Assembly (NCBI GenBank): GCA_036897095.1
Contig: JAYMSP010001151.1
Location: 1-35,500 of the forward strand
DNA: 35,500 nucleotides
DNA from: Plantago elongata
Lineage: Eukaryota; Streptophyta; Magnoliopsida; Lamiales; Plantaginaceae
Direction: 5' to 3'
Shown here: positions 1-11,647 of the stretch, one piece after another
How positions within the stretch are numbered: the stretch's first letter is position 1
Layout: every line of letters starts with the position of its first letter
Program-made: the position numbers and the translations under genes
The notes under the pieces: model-generated
Told to the model about the DNA's origin: nothing
Databases searched by the model: none
The model's input: only the letters and a program-made list of their open reading frames with translations

Positions 1-1640
1 AAGATCGAAACCGTACGTTCGATTGGATCATAAAAAACTAAATTCAGAACAAGAATGAGAAGAAAGTGACCTTGATTTAGAGGTTGGAATTATGAATGGA
101 ACATGGCGATGAAGAAATTAATCAAGTCAACATTTCATTGATCTGGATTTGAGTTGGTGCATTGCATGATTTTGGGAAGATGAAAAAAATCAGATGAAAT
201 GAAAAGGCGAGAAAATACCGTTTGGATTTTGCGGACCCGCGAATACTGAGGATGATCTAATCATCATGGGAGCAACATTGGATTTTGGGTAACAAACACA
301 AACGCAATTATACACGATAACGATCCGACAACTAACTTATCGGCTACTACCTCCTAATAAATTATACCATCATATATTATTTCCCGAGGTAATTATACCA
401 ACACATATTCTTTTCCAAAAAATTTGTCGGCACTTGTATATATGTATTTGAACAAACTCGTTCACTTGAGTTTTTGTGGATTGATTTTCAAAAATAAAGA
501 TGGATCTTGTTATTATGAGTAGCATTAACAATTTTTTTAAGTTGTGAAACTTAATTATCTTAAACTTTGATGCTACTCAGAATAAAATAAGTCACTAATA
601 TGTTTTCATTGAATTCTATCTTAGAAACTTTAATATAAAGATGCTATCTTAGAAACAATAAATTGTAATGTCAAAATAAATATGAATTAAGAAATAAGTC
701 ATTAATATTTTTAATTGAATTCTATAAATGATACTTCAAGATCTAAGAAACATATTTTATATGCTAATGAAAATACTCCATGATTTTCGTAAAGTGAAAC
801 TTCATTTTTAGTTCTAAATTCAAGACTTCAATTTCCATTTCGAATTACGCATTTCTTCTCTTAGGCGCGTGAGTTTTCACGCTCCTTGCACTACCACACC
901 CCCTATGCGAGTTATGCACTCTCCAATGACCCTCTTTGTGATCCCAGACTTATATTTAACCAGTTTCGTACAATTTTTGCACCCTCTCAATTGAAATTAA
1001 CTCATGTTTGCTTTCAAACTCTAGGAAACAAACCTTTCAACGATTATCTGTTGACTTAGTTGAATTTGAATCTGCCATAAAAAAATGGGTCTAAGCTTCT
1101 TCTTTTTTTCCAATGGAGATCAAAATCAGAGTTGGTGCAAGACTCGATCGAATCTACCCTACCGGTAATTAAACCTCCTCAACTCGATTCCCTTCTCCTT
1201 TATATATATGATTTATATGGATGAGTCAAATGTCGAGAGTCGAGACCACCATGTTGCCCTACATGTACATGAAGACATTCATAAAGGTATTTCGATCTCT
1301 ACATTGACATGAATGCTCATCTTCGAGTATGATTCCCTTGAACTCAGCAGAAGCTAAATCATCATAATATTGCCGGAAAGTGTAAAAACACAACCGACGA
1401 AATCTATGTACCTTGAATGAGCGTGCACATCTTGCCCCAAAGAAGATCGAAAGTCAAACTGAGTTGAAGCCAGATCACCAAAATCCAACTGACGAGATCA
1501 AGTCACAACATCAAAACTCGTTAACGTCCGTATATCTTGTCCTAGTAACTCCAAAAGTCTACAACGCGCAAGCCAAAAAAAAAACAAAAATTGAAACTTT
1601 AGAAAAATGATATCACAAAGTCTCACCTAAATTGCACCTC
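1..1640. other. AT-rich intergenic DNA at left edge
   Basis: No supported complete gene. The stretch is AT-rich with many stops in all frames. It holds an imperfect direct repeat of about 33 bp (586-619 and 693-725, sharing the core attgaattctat) and short A/T runs. A small open frame at 1413-1610 shows no family resemblance and is probably chance. The far left may contain a first exon of a leftward gene (separate entry). Confidence 0.5.
219..267 (-). CDS. Possible first coding exon of a leftward gene (partial)
   Basis: On the minus strand an ATGATG at 267-262 opens a short frame reading MMIRSSSVFAGPQNPN and reaches a plausible 5' splice donor (AACG followed by gtattttc) near position 219. 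The segment is more GC-rich than its surroundings, as is usual for exons here. The rest of the gene would lie to the left of the window. A short upstream ATG frame precedes it. I do not recognise the protein, and the call could be chance; only transcript data would settle it. Confidence 0.2.
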
Positions 1641-2166
1641 TAAATCACATACAAGACCCTCCTCCTGCCTGTCTGTGAGTAAGCCTAAGCCTATACATAC
1701 AATATATCTTTCTTTACTGTATCTCTATATGTAAAATATAACCATTCATTTTTATCATCATCAATTCATCATCATATTAAAAAGAAAAAAGATATAATCT
1801 TTATTTTCAAGAAGAACCAAAAAAAGCAAAAATCATCTCATCAACCCAATTGTAATTCTCTTGTTCCAGTCCCATACTAAAACCATCATTTCCAAGTTCT
1901 CAGCTTTCGCCGACAAACCGCCATTTTCAACTCTCAAGCTTCCTTCTCGAATCAGCTCTGTCTATTTTCAGGTGCGTAATACCATTTTTTTATTTATTGC
2001 TTTCACTTATGCTTATTATTGCGTTTAGATATTATTATTGTTGTTTCAATTACTATGTTGGATTTCAATTCAATTGCGGAAGGTTAATTTGCTTTATTGT
2101 TTTCCTGTTTAGGTTAATTTGCGTTTTTCTGTGTGTGAGATTTTAGGTTTTGTTCACTGCCGTTTA

Positions 2167-2182
2167 TGTGTGTGTGTGTGTG
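2167..2182. repeat. (TG)8 microsatellite
   Basis: Eight perfect TG units inside the leader intron of the SKP1-like gene. It is a likely length-variable marker. Confidence 0.9.
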
Positions 2183-3517
2183 TTTGTACTAAGGATTGGA
2201 TTTGGGGATTAGGGCTTTTCCTAATTAGCATTTTGCGGCTCTTTTTGTTTATTTATATGGAAATATATTTAATTGTTTGTTTCTTTATTATATGGTGGAT
2301 ACTGTAGGTTTTGAGGTGATAAGGTTTAAGTATGAAGTGAATTTATGCATATGGGTTAGCTGATTGATGGGGCACTTTGAGATATTTATTCACTGTCTAG
2401 TATCCCTAGTCGAAAAAATTGAGACTTTGTTGTTTTGCTGATTTTAGAGGCTGAAACTGCAGTAAATTTTGGGTGGTGTGAATGAACTAATGAAAGGTAA
2501 AAATAACCTAGTTTACGTTATTCTTTCGGGTGTCTGGGATAGCACGTGCATTAGCTTGTCGAGGACTGAGAGTGGGTTTTGGTGGCTGACCTTTATAATA
2601 TGTCAACTTTGTTTTGGAACTTTCCGTACGGCAGCAAATCAATTCCTTTGCAATTTGGGTGTTTTAAACGTGAAGCATAGAGTTTGGGGCAGCTAGGTTG
2701 TTAGCTATTTACTAGTGTAGGCTTGTGTTAATGTTGAAAATGGGAGTGCGGGCTGCTGTCATTGGGAATCACAGCCGAGATATAGGAAATGGGCGGTGAT
2801 AAAAGGAGTTCTCTAGCTAGGAACTTGAAGCGAGTTACAGTCACGTGCATATGGTAGTGTATCATTTGTATGACCTTCGGAGTGTACTCATGAAGGTTTG
2901 GGACTTGATGTTGAGCTTACATGCTAGTATTGTCCATTCTCCAGAAGATGCAGTTGAAATGTTGCTGAAATCTTTCCTCTAGCAGCTCTCATTATATAAA
3001 GCATTAATCAAGAGAATCAATTCCCAATGTGGAGATATGTGTTTATTGGTTAATTGTACTTGTATTGCATCGCGAGTTCAATTGAGTTACCAAATCCAGA
3101 ATACTACTCCAGTTTGATTGCAGACCCAATTTATTGCATTCCATATTTGATAACGCTTTAGGAAGGAAGTGCTACGATACTTAAAGTTAGTATCTAGGTC
3201 AAGTTAGTTTGTCAGTTAATAATTTGAGCAAAAAGTTCTGGACTTGTAACTATTTGCTCAATCAAAAGTAACCCTTCATGTGTAGGTCCATGAAATTATA
3301 TGCATGTTAATTCTGTCTGCAAATTCACTTTCTGCAACCTTATATTTGAGTACCGTACACAGACAGCGTTTGCTGCATTGTTATTTTTTTTATTTTTTTT
3401 ACTAATATTCACATTCAATAAGCCAGAGTATATTGTCAAGTCATCTTGCATTCAAAATTGATCAAATCACTTTAACACTGGTCATGAATGTTAAAGCGAT
3501 ACTTTAACATTTCCAAC

Positions 3518-3599
3518 AGCTTATAAACCGCCGTGTATTATACCCTCTAATAAAATTTCTTGTAACCTTTCAAAAAAAAAAAAAAAAGCTTATAAACTG
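3518..3599 (+). mobile_element. 54-bp 5'-truncated LINE tail with target-site duplication
   Basis: The 54-bp segment 3532-3585 ends in a run of about 15 A and carries the typical plant LINE 3' end (taataaaatttcttgtaacc then ttc and poly-A). It is flanked by near-identical 14-bp copies of agcttataaacYgc at 3518-3531 and 3586-3599, one mismatch apart. Poly-A plus a target-site duplication is the signature of target-primed reverse transcription. The element is very strongly 5'-truncated and cannot be autonomous. It sits in the leader intron of the SKP1-like gene. Confidence 0.8.
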
Positions 3600-4437
3600 C
3601 AGCACTGCAGCTTACATCTTAATTTAAGGAGAAACTTCATTTTGAGGGTTTGCAAGAGCTTATAAGCTGGCATATTCTCTCGAGTTAAGCTGGATAAGTT
3701 GAAGCTGGCCGGAGATATTTAATAAACTTCTAAGTTGTTTTTATCCAAAAAGGGGGTTTGCAAACACTTTAATTGCAACTTCTTTTTATCTTCGAAGTAG
3801 ATTATGCAAACAGACCCGGAATCCTCCTTCTCATTATTTTTGGATTCTCTAAAAGCTAATTTACCTTAAAAGAACCAACTCCTCTTTAGATTAAACTTCT
3901 TAGAAAAAGTTGAAGCCGTTTCAAACGCACTCATATTTTGGGGCTCTGTTGTTGCCCACGTGTTCTACCCTACATTAAAATCATTCGCAATACTTTATAA
4001 TCATAACTAGCAAAATTTTAAATTCTATAAACTTAATTCAACTACCAAGGACATAATGAGAGCCTCCAACCCTTTTCTTCCCTTGAATGATGGATCTTAT
4101 TGTTACTAAATTATATGACACTCCTATTCAAACCAAATGAATTAAGTGGTTTTACACCTCGCCCTCCAAAGTACACTGCATTAATATGGAAATTAAAAAA
4201 AAAAACATAAAAAATCGCCTGCCATTACTTATCAATTTTAAGCAAGTGGATTATTCGGGAAATCTAAGGTGACATAACCTATCATATATTAGCAATTTTA
4301 CGTGAATGAACTAATTAGCACTTTTATTAGTTAACTGCGTGAGGTCATTTGGAATAAATATATACCAGAATATTCAGGCTTCATTTTATTAATATAATTT
4401 TTTTTTTGGTGTTGTTATTATTGTTTATGTTGTTCTT

Positions 4438-4464
4438 ATAATAATAATAATAATAATAATAATA

Positions 4465-4498
<34 letters not shown>
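4438..4498. repeat. Palindromic (TAA)n(TTA)n compound microsatellite
   Basis: TAA units on the left arm (4438-4465) switch at 4465/4466 to TTA units on the right arm, giving a perfect inverted repeat with 28-bp arms and no loop. The TTA run continues to 4498. It lies in the leader intron of the SKP1-like gene. Confidence 0.95.
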
Positions 4499-4499
<1 letters not shown>

Positions 4500-5032
4500 T
4501 GTACTACTATTATTCTACGCAGTACACGCACTAGTGGGCATCTATATGCATGGATAAACATAAAATAGCATGCCTTGCTTTGATTAGTATTAGCATAGAC
4601 ACATCAAAAGTCTGGGTATATTCCAATCTATCATGGCCTAGCAGGGAAGTGGCCCAGCTTGGGATCTTTGGGCTTTTATGTAGGTGCCAGAGTGTATTTT
4701 TAACGGTTACGGCAACTGTATCTTACCATTTGTCGAATTTACTAGAACAGGGCAGAGAAGAAATTATTTCCATTAAATAAAGAAAAACATCATCTCTTTA
4801 TTGCGGCCGTACTTCCACAATCTCGCTCCTATATCTTACACGTGATTTAACACCGTGCTGCCAAAAGACGCCATTTCTATGTGCAGGTCAGTTTCGTTTG
4901 TTGCTCTGAATATTTACTTGTTTGTCTTGAGAGAGCGAGGGGCAGGGCTGTGTATTTTCATCTTTTTTGGATCTTTGTTATTTCTTTAGGTGTTTTCGCT
5001 TGCCGCTTGTTATTAATTTGGGGAAATTTGAA

Positions 5033-5203
5033 ATTAAGGTTGTCTGGTCGATGATGCGGGCTTCAGGATTCTTTGGTTCACCATTTCACAATTAATGATT
5101 CGATTCAGATATATCCTGCTTTAGTTATATGGAACTAAGGTTGTCTGGTCGGATGCGGGCTTCAGGATCATTAGTATATCACCATTTCACAATTAATGAG
5201 TCG
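5033..5203 (+). repeat. Tandem duplication (about 70 bp, period about 100)
   Basis: Copy 1 (5033-5102) and copy 2 (5133-5203) share ggttgtctggtcg, gatgcgggcttcaggat and accatttcacaattaatga with a few changes and a small deletion. They are separated by about 30 bp of unrelated DNA. Both lie in the leader intron just downstream of the candidate second leader exon. Confidence 0.9.
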
Positions 5204-6527
5204 GCGAAATTTTTTGTTTGATTAGGGTTTAAGGCGTTAAGCTCTATAACTTCTGATCCCACCATCATATGTGTCATTTTTCTTTTCAAGACTTGTGTAG
5301 CTGGAAAGGCAAGCATTCAAAATTGAACAATTGAGACGAAAGAGGAATAATAGTTTACACCTGTGTCTTTAGGAGTGTCTTTAGATGGCTTTGCGAGCTT
5401 TGATGATAAACGTTGTAATGCTGTACAATTATAAGTCTGTACATATATGGTGCCAACTTAGACTCAACTTTGGTCCTTGTGTTGGCAACCCATCATCAAT
5501 AGTGAGTCTTTTTTACCAGTTCACTGAGAGAAGGACATTCCCTTTCTCGAGCCAGTTTCAGGTTTCAATTAACTAATGCATAGACTCAAAAGAATATTGT
5601 AAGGCACCTAATATTCATATTAACTATCTTGGACAGTTGTCAGTTGGATCAAACACAATCAAAGCTCCTATTTCTTTCCACAAAATGCATCTTATGCCAT
5701 CCCTATGTTTTCTTCCATGTAGTCGTGGCATGAAGATTAATTTAGATTGGAGAAAAGAGATGCCAACAATCATGGCTTTGTTATGACTTTTGGTTGTGGA
5801 TGTGCATCTTTGGCTCAGTCCCATGGGCTTTTGTCTTTTTATATTTGGATGAGTAATCTTGAATGTTATTCAAAGAGAAAAGCGTAATACATGAAAAGTA
5901 TATATTTAGTACAGGACAAAAAGAGCCATGAAATCCTGGATATTTCCCCTAGTGTTACTAGCTTTTAATTTCAAGGATTTATGAGTCTTGTGAAAGGTGT
6001 GCATGTATTGTTCCTGGACTATGATCTTCACTGGATCTGTATGGTAATTGAGATAATTTCAATCTTTGATTTGGAATGTAAGGTCAAAATCTACAAATAG
6101 TTAGCATGTTGACAGGGTCACAGTTTCAGACTGATGCTGAGGCCTTTTTTTATTAATTAATTAGAACTGGCTTCCGACTGGTAAGAAAACCTGGCAGTAT
6201 CGTCTATTATGGTCCTGGCACGGCTCTAAGTGTTGTTTAGGAAAATGATTAGATGATTGATTAGTAGTATATGATCATAAGGTCATCAATCTTTTAAAGG
6301 AGACCAACCCTTAAAAATATGAGAAGATGTTAAGACCTATTATTCTGACTGTACTGTGATGTCTCTGGTGTTGGTTCCATCAATTTATTTTCAAACTCAG
6401 TAGTGGTGTGATGCTTGATCTTCCTATTATAGTTTGAACAATTGACTTAATATATGCTTTGATCTTTGTTGCAGGAAAATCCATGTGAAAGTACCTTCTT
6501 ACCCAGTCCCTTGCAATTTTGGCTACA

Positions 6528-9500
6528 ATGACAGAAGCTGACAGTGAGATAATAAAACCAGAGGTCTCTTAACGACTCCATTGCAACTTAGTGTTCTATC
6601 TGTGTTTTTACAAGTATTGCATTAGTAGTGTAACTCACAGTAGTTGTCTTTTATACTGGTCATATTTAACTGGGGGAGTAGGGTATGACCTACTTGCTCT
6701 ACCCCCCCCCCCCCCAGGTTGGACGTTCAAGTAATTGTGTGTTCCATCGACATATTACCCTTCAAATGAGAGTTCTAGGTATTTTCTTTCTTTCTTTTTT
6801 GGGTGGGGGAGGGGTGAGATTTTAGCCCTTTGACATGATGGAGCAAATAGGGTAACACTGCATCTAACTTGATCAGCTCTCTAACAGGTGCAGAGGTTAA
6901 GTTCCAAGCATCCGTTCTCTTCTATGTAGGGTTCAGAAGTATATTTTACCTTTTAAATGGTTATGCAGAGTTTAATGTTCTGGGATGTTGCTATTGAATT
7001 AAATTGGGGAGTCTTGTTTCAAGAGGCAGTAACTATGATTTATTGCTTGCTTAACTATTCTTAGGATTTTGGTGCTTTAATATTTTTTTACACAAAGTTG
7101 ACTGACTTCATTTGTTGTCCAGATGCTGAAGGCTTACGTTTGGCTTCAAACTTCTGATGGTTCAATACAACAAGTAGAGCAAGAAGTTGCAATGTTCTGT
7201 CCATTTATATGTCATGAAATACACTCAGGCATGGGGTCTTCAAAAAATTATCCTATATCCCTTCCTTCACGGGTCAATCCTCCTATGTTAGGCCTGATTC
7301 TTGACTATTGCCGATTTCATCAAGTACCAGGCCGTTCGAACAAGGTTATAATCTATTCCTGGTATTGCCTGTACAAATTTGTTTGCTCCATAATTGGGTC
7401 CGCTGATGGAGAGATTAGCTTTTTGGGCAATAAGGTTTGATGCTCATGGAACATATGAACATGATACTTTGTATACTTAAATGCAGGAGAGGAAGTCTTT
7501 TGATGAGAAGTTTGTACGGATGGATACCAAAAGACTTTGTGAGTTGACATCTGCTGCCGACAGCCTACAACTGAAGCCATTGGTGGATCTCACTAGTCGT
7601 GCTCTAGCACGGGTAATCGAGGGGAAGAGCCCAGAAGAGATAAGAGAGATTTTTCATCTTCCTGACGATCTCACAGAGGTGTTCTGTCATTGCAAGCTGT
7701 GTACATGCTTGCTGGTTCTCTCTTTCTTTTTTTTGTTTTCTTTTTTTAATAGTTTTGTTTCCTTGCAACTGTGTTAACTTGCTTTCTGTCTTATAGTCTT
7801 AATTATCTTGTGACACAGGAAGAGAAGTTGGAGCCTATAAAAAATACCATGGATGATCCAAGGATTAGGCTTTTGAATCGATTGTATGCTAGAAAGAGAA
7901 AAGAGTTAAAAGAACGAAACAGATTAAAGGTGATTAAAACGTTGATACTGCACTTCTGTGGAATCAAGTCTTTTAATTTTCTATACTCACTTTTCGGGCA
8001 ACTGAATTAGATAAGCGCCTTGGAAGTGGTTATATACCTGCATATTAAATTCAGTTTGTGCTAGTTAAGATTTAAAGTTGTGCGTCTGTGTTTTTTGTAG
8101 GATGCCGAGGTTGAAGAGGAGCATGGAGATGACAGATCAGTGGATGACCTCTTGTCATTTATTAATGGAAACAATGAAGGTACTTACTTTACCGTGTTGT
8201 GTCGATGTGGCATGCTGCTAAAGTGACAATAGGAAATACAGATAGTAAATTTGGAACTTCTTGTGATACAGATAATCCAGAAAGAACTTACAATAAATAG
8301 ATGCATGATAGTGTCCATTTAACTCAATGGTCAACTTTAGTGTCAACTCGTATTGAGGGAAAATTCCCCAATGTTTTCTCCACTCTACACCTGTCAATGG
8401 ATGTTTTCCTGTTCAAGTTTCGATGAAAGTCAGAGTTCTGCAATCTTTATCTGAGCAGCTAACTTGGACAAATCGATGATCATGTGTTAGCCAGACTGAT
8501 CCCATGAAAGTTGTAAAAGAGAGACATCTCTGCAAAACTATACTGAACCTATTAACACTGGAGAGAGACACAAAACAGAGTGCATTGCAGCAATTAGGAA
8601 CTTTTATTCTGTGTGTGTGGGGATTAAGAATATCGTACTGATGTCAGTTATTTTTGTGCTCAACCATTTGAGCGTACAACCTAGCGGCCACTCCTTTTCT
8701 CTGTATTAGTTCTTCTGGTCCTAGACTCATTTATCATTATTTAGAATTTGTGGATTTTTCTGGTTCCACATACCATTGTTGTTTCTGTGCTTTTTTTTTT
8801 TTTTTTTTGCGTGGTTTTGGCCAACTTTGTGGTGCCAAATCTAGTATGCACAACTACTTTCAAGTGTTTGTGTTGTGAGCATATTGTATCTGTGACCAAT
8901 GACATTGGCGGCAGTTCATTGCTTCTTGTTTAGTTCTGTTCAACTGTGCAAAATTTATGATATTTACCTTCCAACTTCCAAGCATGCATTTTTTCATTCA
9001 TTACCTCTCAAAGTTGTATCATTCATTTCCTTTTTAGTTTACATTTTGAGTCTGGTAGTTTGATGCCTATGCATATCAGATTCCAAGGGGAATCGCAGTA
9101 CGAAAAGTAAAAAGAAAAACCGCAAGAGGAAAGAACAAAAGACTACTCCAAACTGCACTAGTACATCCAACAGCAGTCCGTCAAACAATGCTGCACATAT
9201 GGAGAAGGTCAGTGTCAATTTTTGTTCAGAGGATCATTACTTGACATCAGTTCTTTGCTAGGGCTTGGTTTCAGATGGAACATTTAAAGATATAAATATT
9301 TGTACAAGGGACGGGTGCTGATTATCTGGTGTTTAAATGACATCTTTCTATGCTGCAGGAATCAGATCAGTGTAATTTGGTGTCTAATAATACTACAGTT
9401 AATGGTGATCTCTTGTCTGATCTTACCAATGCAACAACGTTGCTGAACATTGATGGATTTGCACCTGAAGATGATTTTGATGATTATGATCTGGATGATG

Positions 9501-10298
9501 ATCTTGATCCTGCAATGAAAGAAGAAATTGACAGGTGAGCTTGAATGGCCCCTTGAGTGTTTTTTCCTCATTCATTTGTTAGAATAAAAATATTAAGGTT
9601 GGGTAATGAAAAGAAAGGGGTGAATGGGTGATATTATATATATGAAAAGCTGTTGGTTACTTATCTCTTGTTACTATTGCCTTAGCTATGGTTATTCTAA
9701 TTGGTTATGTATCTTGTATTCTTCAGTTGTAGTTAATCTAGTGGTACATTCCCATGCCACAGTTAGTATATTTGTTTCTGTGGTTGGCAGGACTATTCCA
9801 TTTTTCATGATGCCCCCTGTATATGTTGATTCTTGTTAAAGGTGTTTATTAGACAATTGCATGTCTACCATTATTCCTTTATTTGATCAAGGAAAATAAC
9901 CTTGGTTCTCCCGATTTACATTTTAGTCAACGATTGATCTTGCTTATGATCGTGACCATAAGCTTCTATGTTCTTGTATCTATGTAATAATAAGTACACC
10001 CATTACTATGCCAGTAGACACGTAAATCTTAATAAAGTACCCTCTACTGCATTTTGATAGGTCCTAAAACACGGAAAAAAAATATCTAGTTAAATGAATT
10101 GTTATCTTCTCCCTGACAATTATTGGTATGTTCTTATTTTGATTAATTAGGGAAGTTGAAGACTTTGCCAGACGATTAAATTCAGATTGGCCTCAAAGAC
10201 TACAAGAAATTCTATCTTTGGGTCAAGAGAGAAGACCTTCACAGTTGACTACCAACGGACATGGCTCCATGAGGAGGTTTACAAACAAGTATGTCTGA
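6528..10298 (+). CDS. ASK21: SKP1-like protein 21 (ASK20/21 type), 8 coding exons
   Basis: SKP1-family adaptor with a long C-terminal extension, like Arabidopsis ASK20/ASK21. Family members link Cullin1 to F-box proteins in SCF ubiquitin ligases; whether the extended ASK20/21 branch does so is less certain. Exons: 6528-6563, 7123-7344, 7487-7678, 7819-7929, 8101-8179, 9080-9207, 9359-9534, 10151-10298. All junctions are GT-AG with matching phase, giving 363 aa. Residues 13-86 form the BTB/POZ-like SKP1 fold (LKAYVWLQTSDGS, FCPFICHEI). Residues 87-165 form the dimerisation/F-box-binding region (KRLCELTSAADSLQLKPL, EIREIFHLPDDLTEEEK). The usual short SKP1 ending (NxWAFE) is replaced by a tail with a basic, nuclear-signal-like stretch (KSKKKNRKRK, 222-231) and an acidic run (293-306). 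The tail ends NGHGSMRRFTNKYV, as expected for this subfamily. A strong gtatgt overlaps the last codons, so an alternative spliced ending is possible. Confidence 0.92.
6702..6718. repeat. Poly-C tract (about 15 C)
   Basis: A run of about 15 consecutive C within the intron after the first coding exon of the SKP1-like gene. The exact length in raw sequence may be unreliable because homopolymers are error-prone. Confidence 0.85.
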
Positions 10299-11250
10299 TA
10301 ATTTTGTGTATTTCTTCTCTTTAATTTTTTCTTTGTCATTCATCTGTATGTTAAAATTTGTACCATATTTGCCTTTTGCATGACAATTGTACTGTGCCTG
10401 TCTTTATCTGTTTCATTCATGCCCACCTCAAGTACGAATGTCCATGTTGGTTTTAACTCTGTCATCCTACCAGATGTGTTTATCCTTTTACAGAAATAGT
10501 CTGGAGGATTCCCTATTAGAATAGAGACACATCAACTAAAAATATTTCAAAGGGGTGAGAAATGGTGTTGTCAAAGGTTTTGTGTATTAGGTTGGCCCAA
10601 TAAATTTAAAGTGGAATTTCTCTAAACATATGGGTTGAAGTTGAATAATGTATCAAACTTCTTCAATTAGTCGCCCATTTTCACTGTCGAGGAAACTCAT
10701 AATATGTTGCCCGCTCACAGACCATGAACAGCGCCAGAAATTATTTACATCGACTGCCTTTGAGTTCAGATGGAGACAACCTGCAAGCAGTGGCGACATG
10801 TATTACCTGCTTGGCTAGTTGTGCAATCCAAGGGCACCGACTTGCAATATGATGCACCTGGATCGACGATCAAGTTTATCAGATTCTTTGAACGGTGCTA
10901 GAGATTCAGTTTTGATGTTTGAGTTAACGTCATGTATCTTTGTAGAGCAAGTGCTGCGGCCAATTTTGCTGAACTTTTTTTACTTTTTTTTCCAATTGTA
11001 ATTTAATTGATCGTGGTTCGTCTTTTTTTTTTTTCTTTTTTCCTTCTGGGGGTAAAATTAGAGGGAGGTCATGAAACTTCTCAAGGTTAGAAGAGGAACT
11101 ATATGATGTCTATTGCTGTTCTCTTTTCAAGGAATTGGGGTGATAAATCATAATGCTGGAAAGTAACCAGTCAAATGAGTTTAATGTATTGTAAATATCA
11201 GGACTGTTCTTCCTTGTAATGTTTCAGTGATTCTTCTTTTCATAAATTTG
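10299..11250 (+). other. 3' UTR/terminator region of SKP1-like gene
   Basis: Non-coding stretch after the stop, with T-rich runs (10979-11042) and TGTAA/ATGTA-type plant polyadenylation-like motifs around 11185-11225. A 3' UTR intron from 10289 to an acceptor at 10945 (ctttgtag) is possible. No other gene is visible. Confidence 0.4.
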
Positions 11251-11647
11251 GAGAAACATGATCAGCTTATTTTTCATCATTGATTGATCTGTTGGTCTTG
11301 AGTTACATTCTTCGAAATCATGAAATGACAGTAACATGAGAAGATTAAAACCGGACAATAATGACCCGAGCAGAAAATGTGAAAAAAGTTGCAGTTGCAG
11401 TCATTATAGATGGGATTTCAAGAGATCAACAAGAAACATGTCCCTTGTATACCGGCATGAAGCTACCCCTAGGAGGATATCATATGCTCTATGAACAAGA
11501 TATTTGGAGACCAATCGCACATCCTCAATTACATTTTCGAGTTAGCAAATACAGACACTCTGTGCCATTACATTCTATCTAAGTACATGACTAAAAACTC
11601 ACTCTAACCAGACCCGTATAGGAGCTAAATACATTAGACTTGAAGAA
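11007..11647. other. Convergent intergenic spacer
   Basis: Shared 3' flank of the rightward SKP1-like gene and the leftward SPPL gene. It overlaps the preceding 3' UTR entry. A 73-codon open frame at 11361-11582 has no recognisable domain and overlaps the probable 3' UTR of SPPL; I do not call it a gene. Confidence 0.5.

Larger units (their letters stand above)
1700..6527 (+). promoter_or_regulatory. 5' UTR and leader introns of the SKP1-like gene
   Basis: A pyrimidine-rich leader ends in a clean donor at 1971 (ttttcag then gtgcgt), typical of a non-coding first exon. The coding-start exon begins after ttgttgcag at 6474. Between them, 4800-4886 looks like a second leader exon or alternative first exon: moderately GC-rich, ending gtgcag then gtcagt. 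The approximate transcription start (about 1.7-1.85 kb) is a guess. The leader intron contains a (TG)8 run at 2167-2182, a 54-bp LINE-tail insertion, a 56-bp AT palindromic microsatellite and a tandem duplication of about 70 bp, listed separately. Confidence 0.5.

Noticed and set aside
1413..1610. 65-codon open frame at the left
   Set aside because: Low-complexity Lys/Gln/Thr composition, no domain, no promoter context.
7353..7580. Minus-strand open frame over SKP1-like exons
   Set aside because: Antisense shadow of conserved SKP1 exons.
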